In this document: piece after piece, positions 1 through 8,979 of the stretch | Layout: each line of letters opens with the position of its first letter | How positions within the stretch are numbered: the stretch's first letter is position 1 | Assembly (NCBI GenBank): GCA_009926195.1 | Contig: RFPK01000011.1 | Location: 1 to 20,514, forward strand | Length of the DNA stretch: 20,514 nt | Reading direction: 5' to 3' | DNA from: Synechococcaceae bacterium WB4_1_0192 | Lineage (GTDB): Bacteria; Cyanobacteriota; Cyanobacteriia; PCC-6307; Cyanobiaceae | Translations under genes and position numbers: made by a program | Notes under the pieces: model-generated | The model's input: only the letters and a program-made list of their open reading frames with translations | Told to the model about the DNA's origin: nothing | Databases searched by the model: none

Positions 1-682
1 GGAGCTGGGGCTGGAGCTGCCGGCCGCTGCGCCAGATGCGCTGGCCTGGCTGGATGAGGCCCTGAGCCACACTTCCGCCGGCCTCGCCCGCAACCACGAA
101 CGCCTGGAATTTCTCGGCGACGCGGTGCTGCGGCTGGCGGCCTCGGAATTCCTGGCCCGCGAGCGACCCCAGCTGAACGTGGGCCAGAGCTCCAGCCTGC
201 GGGCCCAGCTGGTGAGCGACCGCTGGCTGGCCGAGCTGGGCGAACGCTGCGGCGTGGAGCGGGTGCTGCGCATTGGCGCCGTGGCCGCTGGCGACCAGAC
301 CGGCCGCGCCACCCTGCGGGCCGAGGCCTGTGAAGCCGTGATCGGTGCGCTCTACCGGATCTGGGGCAACCTCGAACCGGTGCAGAGCTGGCTGACGCCC
401 CACTGGCAGCGCAGCCTGGCTGAGCTGACGGCCGACCCGCATCGGCACAACTGGAAATCAGCCCTGCAGGAATGGAGCCAGGCGGCCCGGCTGGGTCTGC
501 CGAGCTACCACAGCGAGGAGCGCAGCCGCAGCCACGGCGACCCGCGCCGTTTCCACTGCCGCGTCAGCCTGGGGGAGCGCCTGCTCGGTGAAGGCTGGGG
601 CGGGTCCCGCCGGCTGGCGGAACAGGAGGCGGCCCGCTCGGCCCTGGCGGGTCTTGGGGTCGGCGGCGCTGCCGGCTCCTGA
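1..682 (+). CDS. rnc: Ribonuclease III, 3' portion (5' end outside window)
   Basis: Double-strand-specific endoribonuclease that processes rRNA precursors and structured RNAs in the cytoplasm. The reading frame is open from base 2, so the true start lies upstream. The RNase III signature ERLEFLGDAVL is encoded at about 107-139. The second active-site helix reads AEACEAVIGALY; the family usually has Asp where the first Glu stands here. A C-terminal double-stranded RNA-binding domain follows, from about WKSALQEW to AEQEAARSALAGL. The catalytic and dsRNA-binding domains are continuous with no internal break. The gene ends 1 nt from the convergent ndhS stop, so there is no room for a dedicated terminator between them. 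The family assignment is firm; only the N-terminal part is missing. Confidence 0.93.
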   Translation, partial: ELGLELPAAAPDALAWLDEALSHTSAGLARNHERLEFLGDAVLRLAASEFLARERPQLNVGQSSSLRAQLVSDRWLAELGERCGVERVLRIGAVAAGDQTGRATLRAEACEAVIGALYRIWGNLEPVQSWLTPHWQRSLAELTADPHRHNWKSALQEWSQAARLGLPSYHSEERSRSHGDPRRFHCRVSLGERLLGEGWGGSRRLAEQEAARSALAGLGVGGAAGS

Positions 683-683
683 T

Positions 684-866
684 TCAGACCTGCTCCAGCG
701 TGCGCAGCGGCAGGGTCACCAGCTTGTCCCAGTTGCCACCTTCGAACAGCACGGCGGCGCTGCGGCCGCTGATGCGTTGCACGAAGCCCTGATAGCCGTT
801 GTAGATGGAGCGGACATCGCGCACCACCACGGTGGAGCCGGGCAGGATCGGCAGGGTGTCAGCCAT
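684..866 (-). CDS. ndhS: NDH-1 subunit S (ferredoxin-binding subunit of photosynthetic NDH-1)
   Basis: A 60-residue SH3-like protein. In cyanobacteria NdhS helps form the ferredoxin docking site of the thylakoid NDH-1 complex, which serves cyclic electron flow and respiration. The sequence shows the family core: PGSTVVVRD, YNGYQGFVQR and the hallmark AAVLFEGGNWDKL. The ATG at 866 was chosen over an upstream-open frame because homologues begin a few residues before PGSTV, and the longer N-terminus would run antisense through rimM. It is divergent from rimM with about 54 nt between the starts, and convergent with rnc with a 1-nt gap. Family assignment is from recalled homologues (Ssl0352 type). 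Confidence 0.82.
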   Translation of the reverse strand: MADTLPILPGSTVVVRDVRSIYNGYQGFVQRISGRSAAVLFEGGNWDKLVTLPLRTLEQV

Positions 867-1203
867 GGGAGGGCCCAGTCGCAGGGCCATTATCGAGGCT
901 GGTGGGTGCAAGGTGGGTGGATGACGCAGCCAGGAATCACGCCGGAGCCGACGCCGGCCGGCGAGGAGCTGCTGGAGGTGGGTCGGATCGTGGCGGCACA
1001 GGGCCTGCGCGGTGAACTGCGCGTGAATCCGCTCAGCGATTTCCCCGAGCGCTTCACCCGCCCCGGCCCGCGCTGGCTGCGCGACCGCCAGGGCCGGGTG
1101 CAGGCCACCCAGCTGCGCAGCGGCCGCCAGCTGCCGGGCCGGGAGCTGTTCGTGATCCGCCTGGAGGGGGTCGACGACCGGGACGCCGCCGAAGCCCTGG
1201 TGG

Positions 1204-1389
1204 CCGTTCCCGGCGACGGACTCGATCCTCCAGCCGGCCGCAGCCGCGGGCGCGGCGGCGGGGGCCGGCACAGGCTCAGGTTCAGGCTCAAGCTCGGAAC
1301 CTGCTTCCGGTCAGGTCTGGCGCGAATTGAGCTGGTCGCAGGCCCGCGCCGAGGTGGGGCGGCTGGCCCAGGGCCTGCTGGAGCGCCTG
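1204..1389 (+). other. Segment of unknown origin wedged between rimM and manC fragments
   Basis: Between the last RimM-like codon and the first ManC-like codon lie about 185 bases that fit neither family. Read in the manC frame they give an Ala-rich stretch, a Gly/Ser linker (GTGSGSGSSSEPASG) and then WRELSWSQARAEVGRLAQGL. The last piece faintly resembles the start of AMP-dependent ligases (acyl-CoA synthetase type), which often read W-x-E-L-S/T-W followed by a helix ending RLAxGL. That resemblance is weak and from memory. The linker is encoded by degenerate 6-base repeats (ggcaca, ggctca, ggttca, ggctca, agctcg) at 1267-1296. No credible start codon or ribosome-binding site is present, so this is treated as the remnant of a third gene or a join artefact. 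Confidence 0.5.
1267..1296 (+). repeat. Degenerate hexanucleotide repeat encoding a Gly/Ser linker
   Basis: Five consecutive 6-base units (ggcaca, ggctca, ggttca, ggctca, agctcg) encode GTGSGSGSSS in the manC frame. The repeat lies inside the unexplained segment between the rimM and manC fragments. It is the sort of low-complexity sequence on which replication or assembly can slip. Confidence 0.7.
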
Positions 1390-2763
1390 CAGTACTGGGC
1401 CCTGGCCGGGGCGGGTGAGGAGACCCTGCTGCAGCAGACCCAGCAGCGGCTGGAAGGCATCAGCGGCCTGCAACCACCGCTGCTGATCTGCAACGAGGAC
1501 CACCGCTTCATCGTGGCCGAGCAGATGCGCCAGATCGGCGTGGAGCCGGCCGGGATCCTGCTGGAACCGATGGGCCGCAACACCGCTCCGGCGGTGGCGG
1601 TGGCCGCCCTGCAGGCCACCGCCTGCGGCCAGGATCCACTGCTGCTGGTGCTGGCGGCCGATCACGTGATCCGCGACGCGGCAGCCTTCCGCGCCACGGT
1701 GGAGGCCGGCATGGCAGCGGCCGAAGCGGGCCAGCTGGTGACTTTCGGGATCGTGCCCACCGCCCCGGAAACCGGCTACGGCTACATCGAAGCGGCAGAG
1801 CCCCTGGGCGGCAGCAGCGCCACGGCATCCCAGCAACCGGTGCCGATCGCCCGGTTCGTGGAGAAACCGGACCGCGCCACGGCCGAGGATTTCCTGGCCA
1901 CCGGCCGCTTCACCTGGAACAGCGGCATGTTCCTGTTCCGGGCCAGCGCGATCCTGGCGGAACTGGAGCGGCTGGCCCCCGATGTGGTGAGCGCCTGCCG
2001 CGCCGCCCTGGAACGCGAGGCCACCGACCTCGACTTCCTGCGCCTCGATCGCGAGGCTTTCGCGGCCTGCCCGAACGTGGCGATCGACGTGGCGGTGATG
2101 GAGAAGACCGACCGCGGCGCGGTGCTGCCCCTGGAAGCAGGCTGGAGCGATGTGGGCAGCTGGAGCGCCCTCTGGGAAACGGCCGACCAGGACGCCGACG
2201 GCAACGTGCTGCGCGGGCGCGTGCTGCACGAACACACCCGCAACTGCTATCTGCGCAGCGAACACCGCCTGGTGGTGGGCCTCGGCGTGGAGGATCTGGT
2301 GGTGGTCGAAACCGACGACGTGGTGCTGGTGGCCCACCGCGACCGCGCCCAGGACGTCAAGGGCATCGTGGGCCTGCTCGAGCGCGAGGGCGCACGGGAG
2401 AGCAAGGCGCATCGCCGCATCTACCGCCCCTGGGGCAGCTACGACGGCGTCACCGAAGGCGAGCGCTGGCAGGTCAAGAAGATCGTGGTCAACCCCGGCG
2501 CCAGCCTGTCGCTGCAGATGCATCACCACCGCGCTGAGCACTGGATCGTGGTCAAGGGCACCGCCCTGGTGGAAAAGGAGGGACAGGAGGAGCTGGTGGG
2601 CGAGAACCAGAGCACCTACATCCCGCTCGGCTGCCGCCACCGCCTCACCAACCCGGGCCGGATCCCCGTCGAGATGATCGAGGTGCAGAGCGGCCCTTAC
2701 CTCGGCGAGGACGACATCGTGCGCTTCGAGGACCGCTACGGCAGGAGTGGGGTGCCGTGCTGA
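1327..2763 (+). CDS. manC: Mannose-1-phosphate guanylyltransferase / mannose-6-phosphate isomerase, N-terminus missing
   Basis: The bifunctional enzyme makes GDP-mannose for cell-surface glycans. Clear ManC similarity begins at base 1390 (QYWALAGAGEETLLQQT) and runs to the stop. It includes LEPMGRNTAPA, LVLAADHVI, ETGYGYIE, VEKPDRATAEDFLATG, WNSGMFLFR and SDVGSWSALWE. A C-terminal cupin isomerase domain follows (RPWGSYDGV, LSLQMHHHRAEHW, YIPLGCRHRLTNPG). The N-terminal 30 or so residues with the nucleotide-binding signature GGxGTRLWPLSR and its YPKQ tail are absent and replaced by unrelated sequence. The only start codon in the open frame is a TTG at 1327 inside that foreign piece. As drawn it should lack guanylyltransferase activity, although the isomerase domain is intact. 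A hairpin begins at the stop codon. Confidence 0.85.
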   Translation: MSWSQARAEVGRLAQGLLERLQYWALAGAGEETLLQQTQQRLEGISGLQPPLLICNEDHRFIVAEQMRQIGVEPAGILLEPMGRNTAPAVAVAALQATACGQDPLLLVLAADHVIRDAAAFRATVEAGMAAAEAGQLVTFGIVPTAPETGYGYIEAAEPLGGSSATASQQPVPIARFVEKPDRATAEDFLATGRFTWNSGMFLFRASAILAELERLAPDVVSACRAALEREATDLDFLRLDREAFAACPNVAIDVAVMEKTDRGAVLPLEAGWSDVGSWSALWETADQDADGNVLRGRVLHEHTRNCYLRSEHRLVVGLGVEDLVVVETDDVVLVAHRDRAQDVKGIVGLLEREGARESKAHRRIYRPWGSYDGVTEGERWQVKKIVVNPGASLSLQMHHHRAEHWIVVKGTALVEKEGQEELVGENQSTYIPLGCRHRLTNPGRIPVEMIEVQSGPYLGEDDIVRFEDRYGRSGVPC

Positions 2764-2809
2764 GTGCGGGCGCGCCGCCGGCCAGGGCCGGAATGCGCGC
2801 CCGGACTCA
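2761..2809 (+). terminator. Hairpin element 1 at the manC stop codon
   Basis: Bases 2761-2775 pair with 2795-2809 over 14 of 15 positions, the first three bases being the manC TGA. The 19-base apex (2776-2794) contains ccggccagggccggaa and can itself fold, ccggcc with ggccgg. There is no T-tract after it, so it is not a textbook intrinsic terminator; it may act as a 3'-end stabiliser, a terminator of another kind or a repeat. Its apex is nearly identical to that of the hairpin behind glmS. Confidence 0.6.
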
Positions 2810-2867
2810 GCGCGGCATCAACCCACCAGGGGGCAGGAGCTGAAGCGGGCAGAGCCGCTGAGGGCAA

Positions 2868-4742
<1,875 letters not shown>

Positions 4743-4752
4743 AAAAAAACCA

Positions 4753-4791
4753 ACCGATGCAGGTGTCGTAGATCTTGACGGCGTGGGACAT
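4753..4791 (-). pseudogene. psaC: psaC remnant: first 13 codons of photosystem I iron-sulfur subunit
   Basis: PsaC is the stromal photosystem I subunit carrying the two 4Fe-4S clusters FA and FB that reduce ferredoxin. On the minus strand the sequence reads MSHAVKIYDTCIG, matching the highly conserved PsaC N-terminus including the first cluster Cys (residue 11). The next bases (tggttttttt then atg) lead straight into the glmS start instead of the expected CTQCVRACP. All other cluster cysteines and about 68 residues are missing. The location between glmS and acpP is where psaC sits in many picocyanobacterial genomes, which supports the identity. Confidence 0.85.
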
Positions 4792-4931
4792 GTCGCCTCG
4801 GGACGCGACGCCCAAGGTACCCAAGGTGGCCGGGGCGGAACGGAGGTGGGACCCAGGCCGTCATCCTTGTTCATACGCCAGGGAGCCCGGTGCGGGCGGC
4901 CCCGTAGGATGCGGCGTCCGACTCTCCGGCC
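4792..4931. promoter_or_regulatory. Divergent spacer between psaC remnant/glmS and acpP
   Basis: About 140 non-coding bases separate the psaC start (minus) from acpP (plus), and both promoters should lie here. A taggat hexamer near 4905 could be a -10 for acpP, but no convincing -35 is visible at the right distance. The ttgttc at about 4867 is too far upstream of it. Nothing else recognisable was seen. Confidence 0.35.
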
Positions 4932-5174
4932 ATGTCCCAGGAAGCGATCTTCGAGAAAGTCCGCTCGATCGTTGTCGAGCAGCTCAGCGTCGACGAAGCC
5001 GACGTGAAGCCGGAGTCCAACTTCCAGAACGACCTGGGAGCCGACTCACTCGACACCGTCGAGCTGGTCATGGCCCTGGAAGAAGCCTTCGACATCGAGA
5101 TCCCCGACGAGGCCGCTGAGGGCATCGCCACCGTGGGTGACGCCGTCGACTACATCCTGAACAAAAAGGCCTGA
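4932..5174 (+). CDS. acpP: Acyl carrier protein
   Basis: An 80-residue acidic protein that carries growing acyl chains on a 4'-phosphopantetheine arm during type II fatty-acid synthesis in the cytosol. The attachment site is the Ser of GADSLDTVELV, residue 39, in the family's standard place. The length is typical, and the residues around it (FQNDLGADSLD, ALEEAFDIEIPDEAAEGIATVGDAVDYI) are near-canonical. The stop lies 7 nt before the fabF start, so the two are co-transcribed. The gene is complete, unlike its upstream divergent neighbour psaC. Confidence 0.97.
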   Translation: MSQEAIFEKVRSIVVEQLSVDEADVKPESNFQNDLGADSLDTVELVMALEEAFDIEIPDEAAEGIATVGDAVDYILNKKA

Positions 5175-5181
5175 GCAATCG

Positions 5182-6429
5182 ATGGTGGAGGGTCTCCACC
5201 GCGTCGTGGTCACAGGCCTCGGCGCGGTTACACCGATCGGCAACGACGTCGCTTCCTACTGGGAAGGTCTGAGCCAGGGACGCAACGGGGTGCGTGGCAT
5301 CACCCTGTTCGATGCGTCGGCGCACGCCTGCCGCTTTGCCGCTGAGGTGAAGGACTTCGATCCTTCCGCCTACATCGAGCCCAAGGAAGCCAAGCGTTGG
5401 GATCGGTTCTGCCAGTTCGGCGTGGTAGCGGCCAAGCAGGCCGTGGCTGCCGCCGGGTTGAGCATCGATGAGGGCAATGCTCACCGCATCGGCACGGCCA
5501 TCGGCTCCGGCGTGGGTGGGCTGCTGATGATGGAAACGCAGGCCCATGTGCTGGCCAACAAGGGCCCGTCCCGGGTGAGCCCGTTCTGCGTGCCGATGAT
5601 GATCCCGAACATGGCCACGGGCCTGACGGCGATCGCGATCGGCGCCAAGGGACCGAGCAGTGCCGTGGCAACAGCCTGCGCCGCCGGCTCGAACGCCATC
5701 GGCGATGCCTTCCGACTGATCCAGATGGGTCTGGCGGACGCCATGGTCTGCGGCGGCGCCGAATCGGCGATCACACCGCTGGGGGTCGCCGGCTTCGCCA
5801 GCGCCAAGGCCCTCTCGTTCCGCAATGACGACCCCACCACGGCGAGCCGCCCGTTCGACGCCGAACGGGATGGATTCGTGATCGGCGAGGGCGCCGGTGT
5901 GCTGGTGCTGGAGAGCCTGGAGCACGCCAAAGCCCGGGGCGCGACGATCCTGGCCGAGGTGGTTGGCTACGGCATGACCTGTGACGCCCACCACATCACC
6001 TCCCCCACGCCGGGCGGTGTCGGTGGCGCCGAAGCGATGCGGCTGGCCCTGCGGGATGCCCGCCTGGAACCGGAAGCGGTCGACTACGTCAACGCGCACG
6101 GCACCAGCACCCCCGCCAACGACTCGAACGAGACCTCGGCCATCAAGTCCGCCCTTGGCGAGCGTGCCCGTCAGATCCCGGTCAGCTCGACCAAGTCGAT
6201 GACCGGTCACCTGCTGGGCGGCAGCGGCGGCATCGAAGCGGTGGCCGCGGTGCTGGCCCTGGGGCATGGCCTGGTGCCACCTACGATCAATTACCAAAAT
6301 CCGGATCCGGCATGTGATCTGGATGTCGTTCCCAATCAGGCGAGGGAACAGAAACTGAACGTCGTGCTGTCCAACTCCTTCGGGTTTGGTGGCCACAACG
6401 TCTGCCTTGCGTTCCGCCGGATGAGCTGA
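5182..6429 (+). CDS. fabF: 3-oxoacyl-[acyl-carrier-protein] synthase II
   Basis: Condenses malonyl-ACP with acyl-ACP to elongate fatty acids, and controls the 16:0 to 18:1 balance in many bacteria. At 415 residues it is full length. The catalytic triad is visible: Cys166 in TACAAGSNAIG, His306 in NAHGTSTPAND and His343 in TGHLLGGSGG. The C-terminal NSFGFGGHN motif is present. It lies in the order acpP-fabF with a 7-nt gap, so both are probably one transcript. It is followed after 81 nt by tktA on the same strand, possibly part of the same operon since no terminator is seen between them. Confidence 0.97.
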   Translation: MVEGLHRVVVTGLGAVTPIGNDVASYWEGLSQGRNGVRGITLFDASAHACRFAAEVKDFDPSAYIEPKEAKRWDRFCQFGVVAAKQAVAAAGLSIDEGNAHRIGTAIGSGVGGLLMMETQAHVLANKGPSRVSPFCVPMMIPNMATGLTAIAIGAKGPSSAVATACAAGSNAIGDAFRLIQMGLADAMVCGGAESAITPLGVAGFASAKALSFRNDDPTTASRPFDAERDGFVIGEGAGVLVLESLEHAKARGATILAEVVGYGMTCDAHHITSPTPGGVGGAEAMRLALRDARLEPEAVDYVNAHGTSTPANDSNETSAIKSALGERARQIPVSSTKSMTGHLLGGSGGIEAVAAVLALGHGLVPPTINYQNPDPACDLDVVPNQAREQKLNVVLSNSFGFGGHNVCLAFRRMS

Positions 6430-6510
6430 ACAGGCCGCGCCATCTCGGCCCGGCTTCCCACAGCCCATCGGCGGTCAGACGCCCCCACACCTCTTCCTTA
6501 CCCGTATCCC

Positions 6511-8529
6511 ATGGTCGCCGCACCCGTCGCTTCCCAGAACCAAACGGTTGACACCCTCTGCGTCAACAGCATCCGCTTCCTGGCGGTCGACGCGATCAAC
6601 AAGAGCAACTCGGGCCACCCGGGTCTGCCGATGGGTTGCGCACCCATGGCCTACACGCTGTGGGACAAGTTCCTCAAGCACAACCCCAAGAACCCCAAGT
6701 GGTTCAACCGCGACCGCTTCGTGCTGTCCGCCGGTCATGGCTGCATGCTGCTCTACGCGCTGCTGCACCTCACCGGCTACGACTCGGTGACGATCGAGGA
6801 CATCAAACAGTTCCGCCAGTGGGGCTCGAAGACCCCCGGTCACCCGGAAACATTCGAGACCGCCGGCGTTGAAGTGACCACCGGCCCCCTGGGTCAGGGC
6901 ATCGCCAATGCCGTGGGTCTGGCCATGGCCGAAGCCCACCTGGCCGCCAAGTTCAACAAGGCCGATTGCCAGGTCGTTGATCACAACACCTACGTGATCA
7001 TGGGCGACGGCTGCCACCAGGAAGGTGTGAGCGGTGAAGCCGCCTCCCTGGCCGGCCACCTGGGCCTGGGCAAGCTGATCGCCCTCTACGACGACAACCA
7101 CATCACGATCGACGGAAACACCAACGTTTCCTTCACTGAGGATGTGCTGAAGCGCTACGAGGCCTACGGCTGGCACACCATCCACGTCAAGGACGGCAAC
7201 ACCGACCTGGCTGCCATCGCCAAGGCGATTGAGGAAGCCAAGGCCGTCACCGATCGTCCCTCGATGATCAAGGTGACCACCACCATCGGCTACGGCTCCC
7301 CCAACAAGGCTGACACCGCCGGTGTGCACGGTGCCGCCCTGGGTGCGGAAGAGGCTGCCCTCACCCGCCAGAACCTGGGCTGGACCTACGGCGAGTTCGA
7401 GGTGCCCCAGGAGTCGTACGACCAGTGGCGCCAGGCCATCGAGCGCGGCGCTGCCGCCGAGGCCGCCTGGAACGCCACCCTGGCCGACTACCGCGCCAAG
7501 TACCCCAACGAGGCCGCTCAGTTCGAGCGCCAGCTGCGCGGTGAACTGCCCCAGGGCTGGGACGCCAACCTGCCGGCCTACACCGCCGACGACAAGGGCC
7601 TGGCCACCCGTCAGCACAGCTACAACTGTCTGAACGCGATCGGCCCCAACCTGCCGGAACTGATCGGCGGCTCGGCCGACCTCACCCACTCCAACCTGAC
7701 CGACATCAAGGGGGAGAAGGGCTTCCAGAAGGGTGCCGAAGCCAACCGTTACCTGCACTTCGGTGTGCGCGAGCACGCCATGGCCGCGATCCTGAACGGC
7801 CTCGCCTATCACGGCAGCGGCCTGGTGCCCTACGGCGGCACCTTCGCGGTGTTCGCCGGCTACATGGTGGGCGCGATGCGCCTCTCGGCCCTGAGTGAAC
7901 TGGGTGTGATCTACGTGCTGACGCACGACTCGATCGGCCTCGGCGAAGACGGCCCCACCCACCAGCCGATCGAGACCCTGGCCAGCCTGCGCTCGATCCC
8001 CAACATGCTGGTGATCCGCCCCGGCGACGGCAACGAGACCAGCGGTGCCTACAAGGTGGCCGTGGCGAACCGTCACCGCCCCACCGTGCTGTTCCTCAGC
8101 CGTCAGGCGATGGCCAACCAGGCCAACTCCAACGCCGATCACGTGGCCAAGGGTGGCTACATCCTCGAAGACAGCAACGGCGCACCCGATCTGATCATCA
8201 TCGGCACCGGCACCGAGCTCGAGCTCTGCACCAAGGCCGCTGCCCAGCTGCGGGCTGAAGGCAAGAACGTGCGTGTGGTGTCGATGCCCTGCGTGGAGTT
8301 GTTCGAAGAGCAGGACGCCGCCTACCGCGAGAGCGTGCTGCCCGCCGCCTGCCGCAAGCGTCTGGTTGTGGAAGCCTCCAGCAGCTTCGGCTGGCACAAG
8401 TACACCGGCTTCGAAGGCGACACCGTCTCGATCGATCGCTTCGGTGCCTCCGCCCCCGGCCCGCTGCTGATGGAGAAGTTCGGCTTCACCGTCGACAACG
8501 TGGTGGCCAAGGCCAAGGCCTTGGGCTGA
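6511..8529 (+). CDS. tktA: Transketolase
   Basis: A thiamine-pyrophosphate enzyme that moves two-carbon units between sugar phosphates in the Calvin cycle and the pentose phosphate pathway. At 672 residues it is complete. Visible motifs are SGHPGLPMG near the N-terminus, LSAGHGCMLLYALL, GPLGQGIANAVG, the TPP/metal motif GDGCHQEGVSGEA followed by YDDNHITIDG, and in the second half EHAMAAILNG and THDSIGLGEDGPTHQPIE. A strong intrinsic terminator follows 27 nt after the stop. It converges with thiC, whose product leads to the cofactor of this enzyme. Both sit in the conserved acpP-fabF-tktA-thiC block of picocyanobacteria. Confidence 0.97.
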   Translation: MVAAPVASQNQTVDTLCVNSIRFLAVDAINKSNSGHPGLPMGCAPMAYTLWDKFLKHNPKNPKWFNRDRFVLSAGHGCMLLYALLHLTGYDSVTIEDIKQFRQWGSKTPGHPETFETAGVEVTTGPLGQGIANAVGLAMAEAHLAAKFNKADCQVVDHNTYVIMGDGCHQEGVSGEAASLAGHLGLGKLIALYDDNHITIDGNTNVSFTEDVLKRYEAYGWHTIHVKDGNTDLAAIAKAIEEAKAVTDRPSMIKVTTTIGYGSPNKADTAGVHGAALGAEEAALTRQNLGWTYGEFEVPQESYDQWRQAIERGAAAEAAWNATLADYRAKYPNEAAQFERQLRGELPQGWDANLPAYTADDKGLATRQHSYNCLNAIGPNLPELIGGSADLTHSNLTDIKGEKGFQKGAEANRYLHFGVREHAMAAILNGLAYHGSGLVPYGGTFAVFAGYMVGAMRLSALSELGVIYVLTHDSIGLGEDGPTHQPIETLASLRSIPNMLVIRPGDGNETSGAYKVAVANRHRPTVLFLSRQAMANQANSNADHVAKGGYILEDSNGAPDLIIIGTGTELELCTKAAAQLRAEGKNVRVVSMPCVELFEEQDAAYRESVLPAACRKRLVVEASSSFGWHKYTGFEGDTVSIDRFGASAPGPLLMEKFGFTVDNVVAKAKALG

Positions 8530-8556
8530 TCCCCTGCCTCAATCCCATCAATCCAG

Positions 8557-8580
8557 CCCCGCCCTACGGCGGGGTTTTTT
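8557..8580 (+). terminator. Intrinsic terminator of tktA
   Basis: A perfect 7-bp stem (ccccgcc with ggcgggg) around the loop ctac is followed directly by six T. It lies 27 nt after the tktA stop and is a textbook Rho-independent terminator. Confidence 0.93.
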
Positions 8581-8765
8581 GTTGGAGATATCGGCGAAAT
8601 CAAGGGTTTGGCAGGAAAAGAGACAGCCAAGCAACAGCAACGGTCAGGACCAGAAGATCAAGCCAGAGACCTCGGCGACAAAACACGAACAGCTGAATCC
8701 AACTGGAACTCCAGAGCCAGCACCCGCATCCATGGGACACGAAAACAAACTAAGCTCGACTATCA
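8581..8765. other. Comparatively AT-rich spacer between tktA and thiC terminators
   Basis: This part of the gap between the two facing terminators (full gap 8581-8898) is distinctly less GC-rich than the surrounding coding DNA. Open frames on both strands here have no recognisable protein features and no plausible ribosome-binding site. No tRNA, repeat or known RNA motif was seen. It may be relic sequence or hold an unrecognised small RNA. Confidence 0.4.
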
Positions 8766-8897
8766 TTAAACCCAGAAATGCTGGGCAACCTCCAATTGCA
8801 CTGGCGTCTTCGAGGGTTTGCACCAGTGATACAGGAGGCTCAACCACAACATCGTGGCAAGAATATGCGAAGCCCACATCAGCGTAGCCTCAGACAT
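8766..8897 (-). CDS. Possible 43-residue single-membrane-span protein
   Basis: An ORF on the minus strand starting at ATG 8897 (43 residues), or at the internal ATG 8879 (37 residues). It encodes a hydrophobic helix MWASHILATMLWLSLLYHW, then a short Lys/Pro-containing hydrophilic tail. The arrangement resembles tiny membrane subunits of photosynthetic complexes, but I do not recognise it. Against it: the first ATG lies just behind the T-tract of the thiC terminator, no ribosome-binding site is evident, and the gap may simply be non-coding. Confidence 0.28.
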   Translation of the reverse strand: MSEATLMWASHILATMLWLSLLYHWCKPSKTPVQLEVAQHFWV

Positions 8898-8898
8898 C

Positions 8899-8924
8899 AA
8901 AAAGCCCGGGGATCAACCCCGGGC
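8899..8924 (-). terminator. Intrinsic terminator of thiC
   Basis: On the minus strand a perfect 8-bp stem (gcccgggg with ccccgggc) with loop ttgat is followed by ttttt. It lies about 55 nt downstream of the thiC stop. Confidence 0.92.
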
Positions 8925-8979
8925 CTGCAAAACACTGAGCCTGAGCGGTTGCGCCAAGCCGCAATCAACATCCTCCGGC

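Larger units (their letters stand above)
921..1418 (+). pseudogene. rimM: Ribosome maturation factor RimM, N-terminal fragment fused to unrelated sequence
   Basis: RimM binds ribosomal protein S19 and helps mature the 30S subunit head. From the ATG at 921 about 94 codons match the RimM N-terminal domain: VGRIVAAQGLRGELRVNPLSDF, then FVIRLEGVDDRDAAEALV. After about base 1203 the similarity stops. The family continues with a G-x-x-L-x-V-P stretch and a PRC-barrel C-terminal domain of about 80 residues, neither of which is present. The remaining reading frame to 1418 is Arg/Gly-rich and looks like out-of-frame reading of the next segment. The product would lack the whole C-terminal domain and is unlikely to work. 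The cause may be a real deletion or a faulty assembly join. Confidence 0.8.

Noticed and set aside
6475..8397. 640-codon minus-strand open frame opposite tktA
   Set aside because: Complete transketolase lies on the other strand; the translation is low-complexity Val/Gly/His with no domain.
8644..8877. 77-codon minus-strand ORF in the tktA-thiC gap
   Set aside because: No signal, helix or family pattern, no ribosome-binding site; the 43-codon frame overlapping it is the better candidate, and even that is weak.
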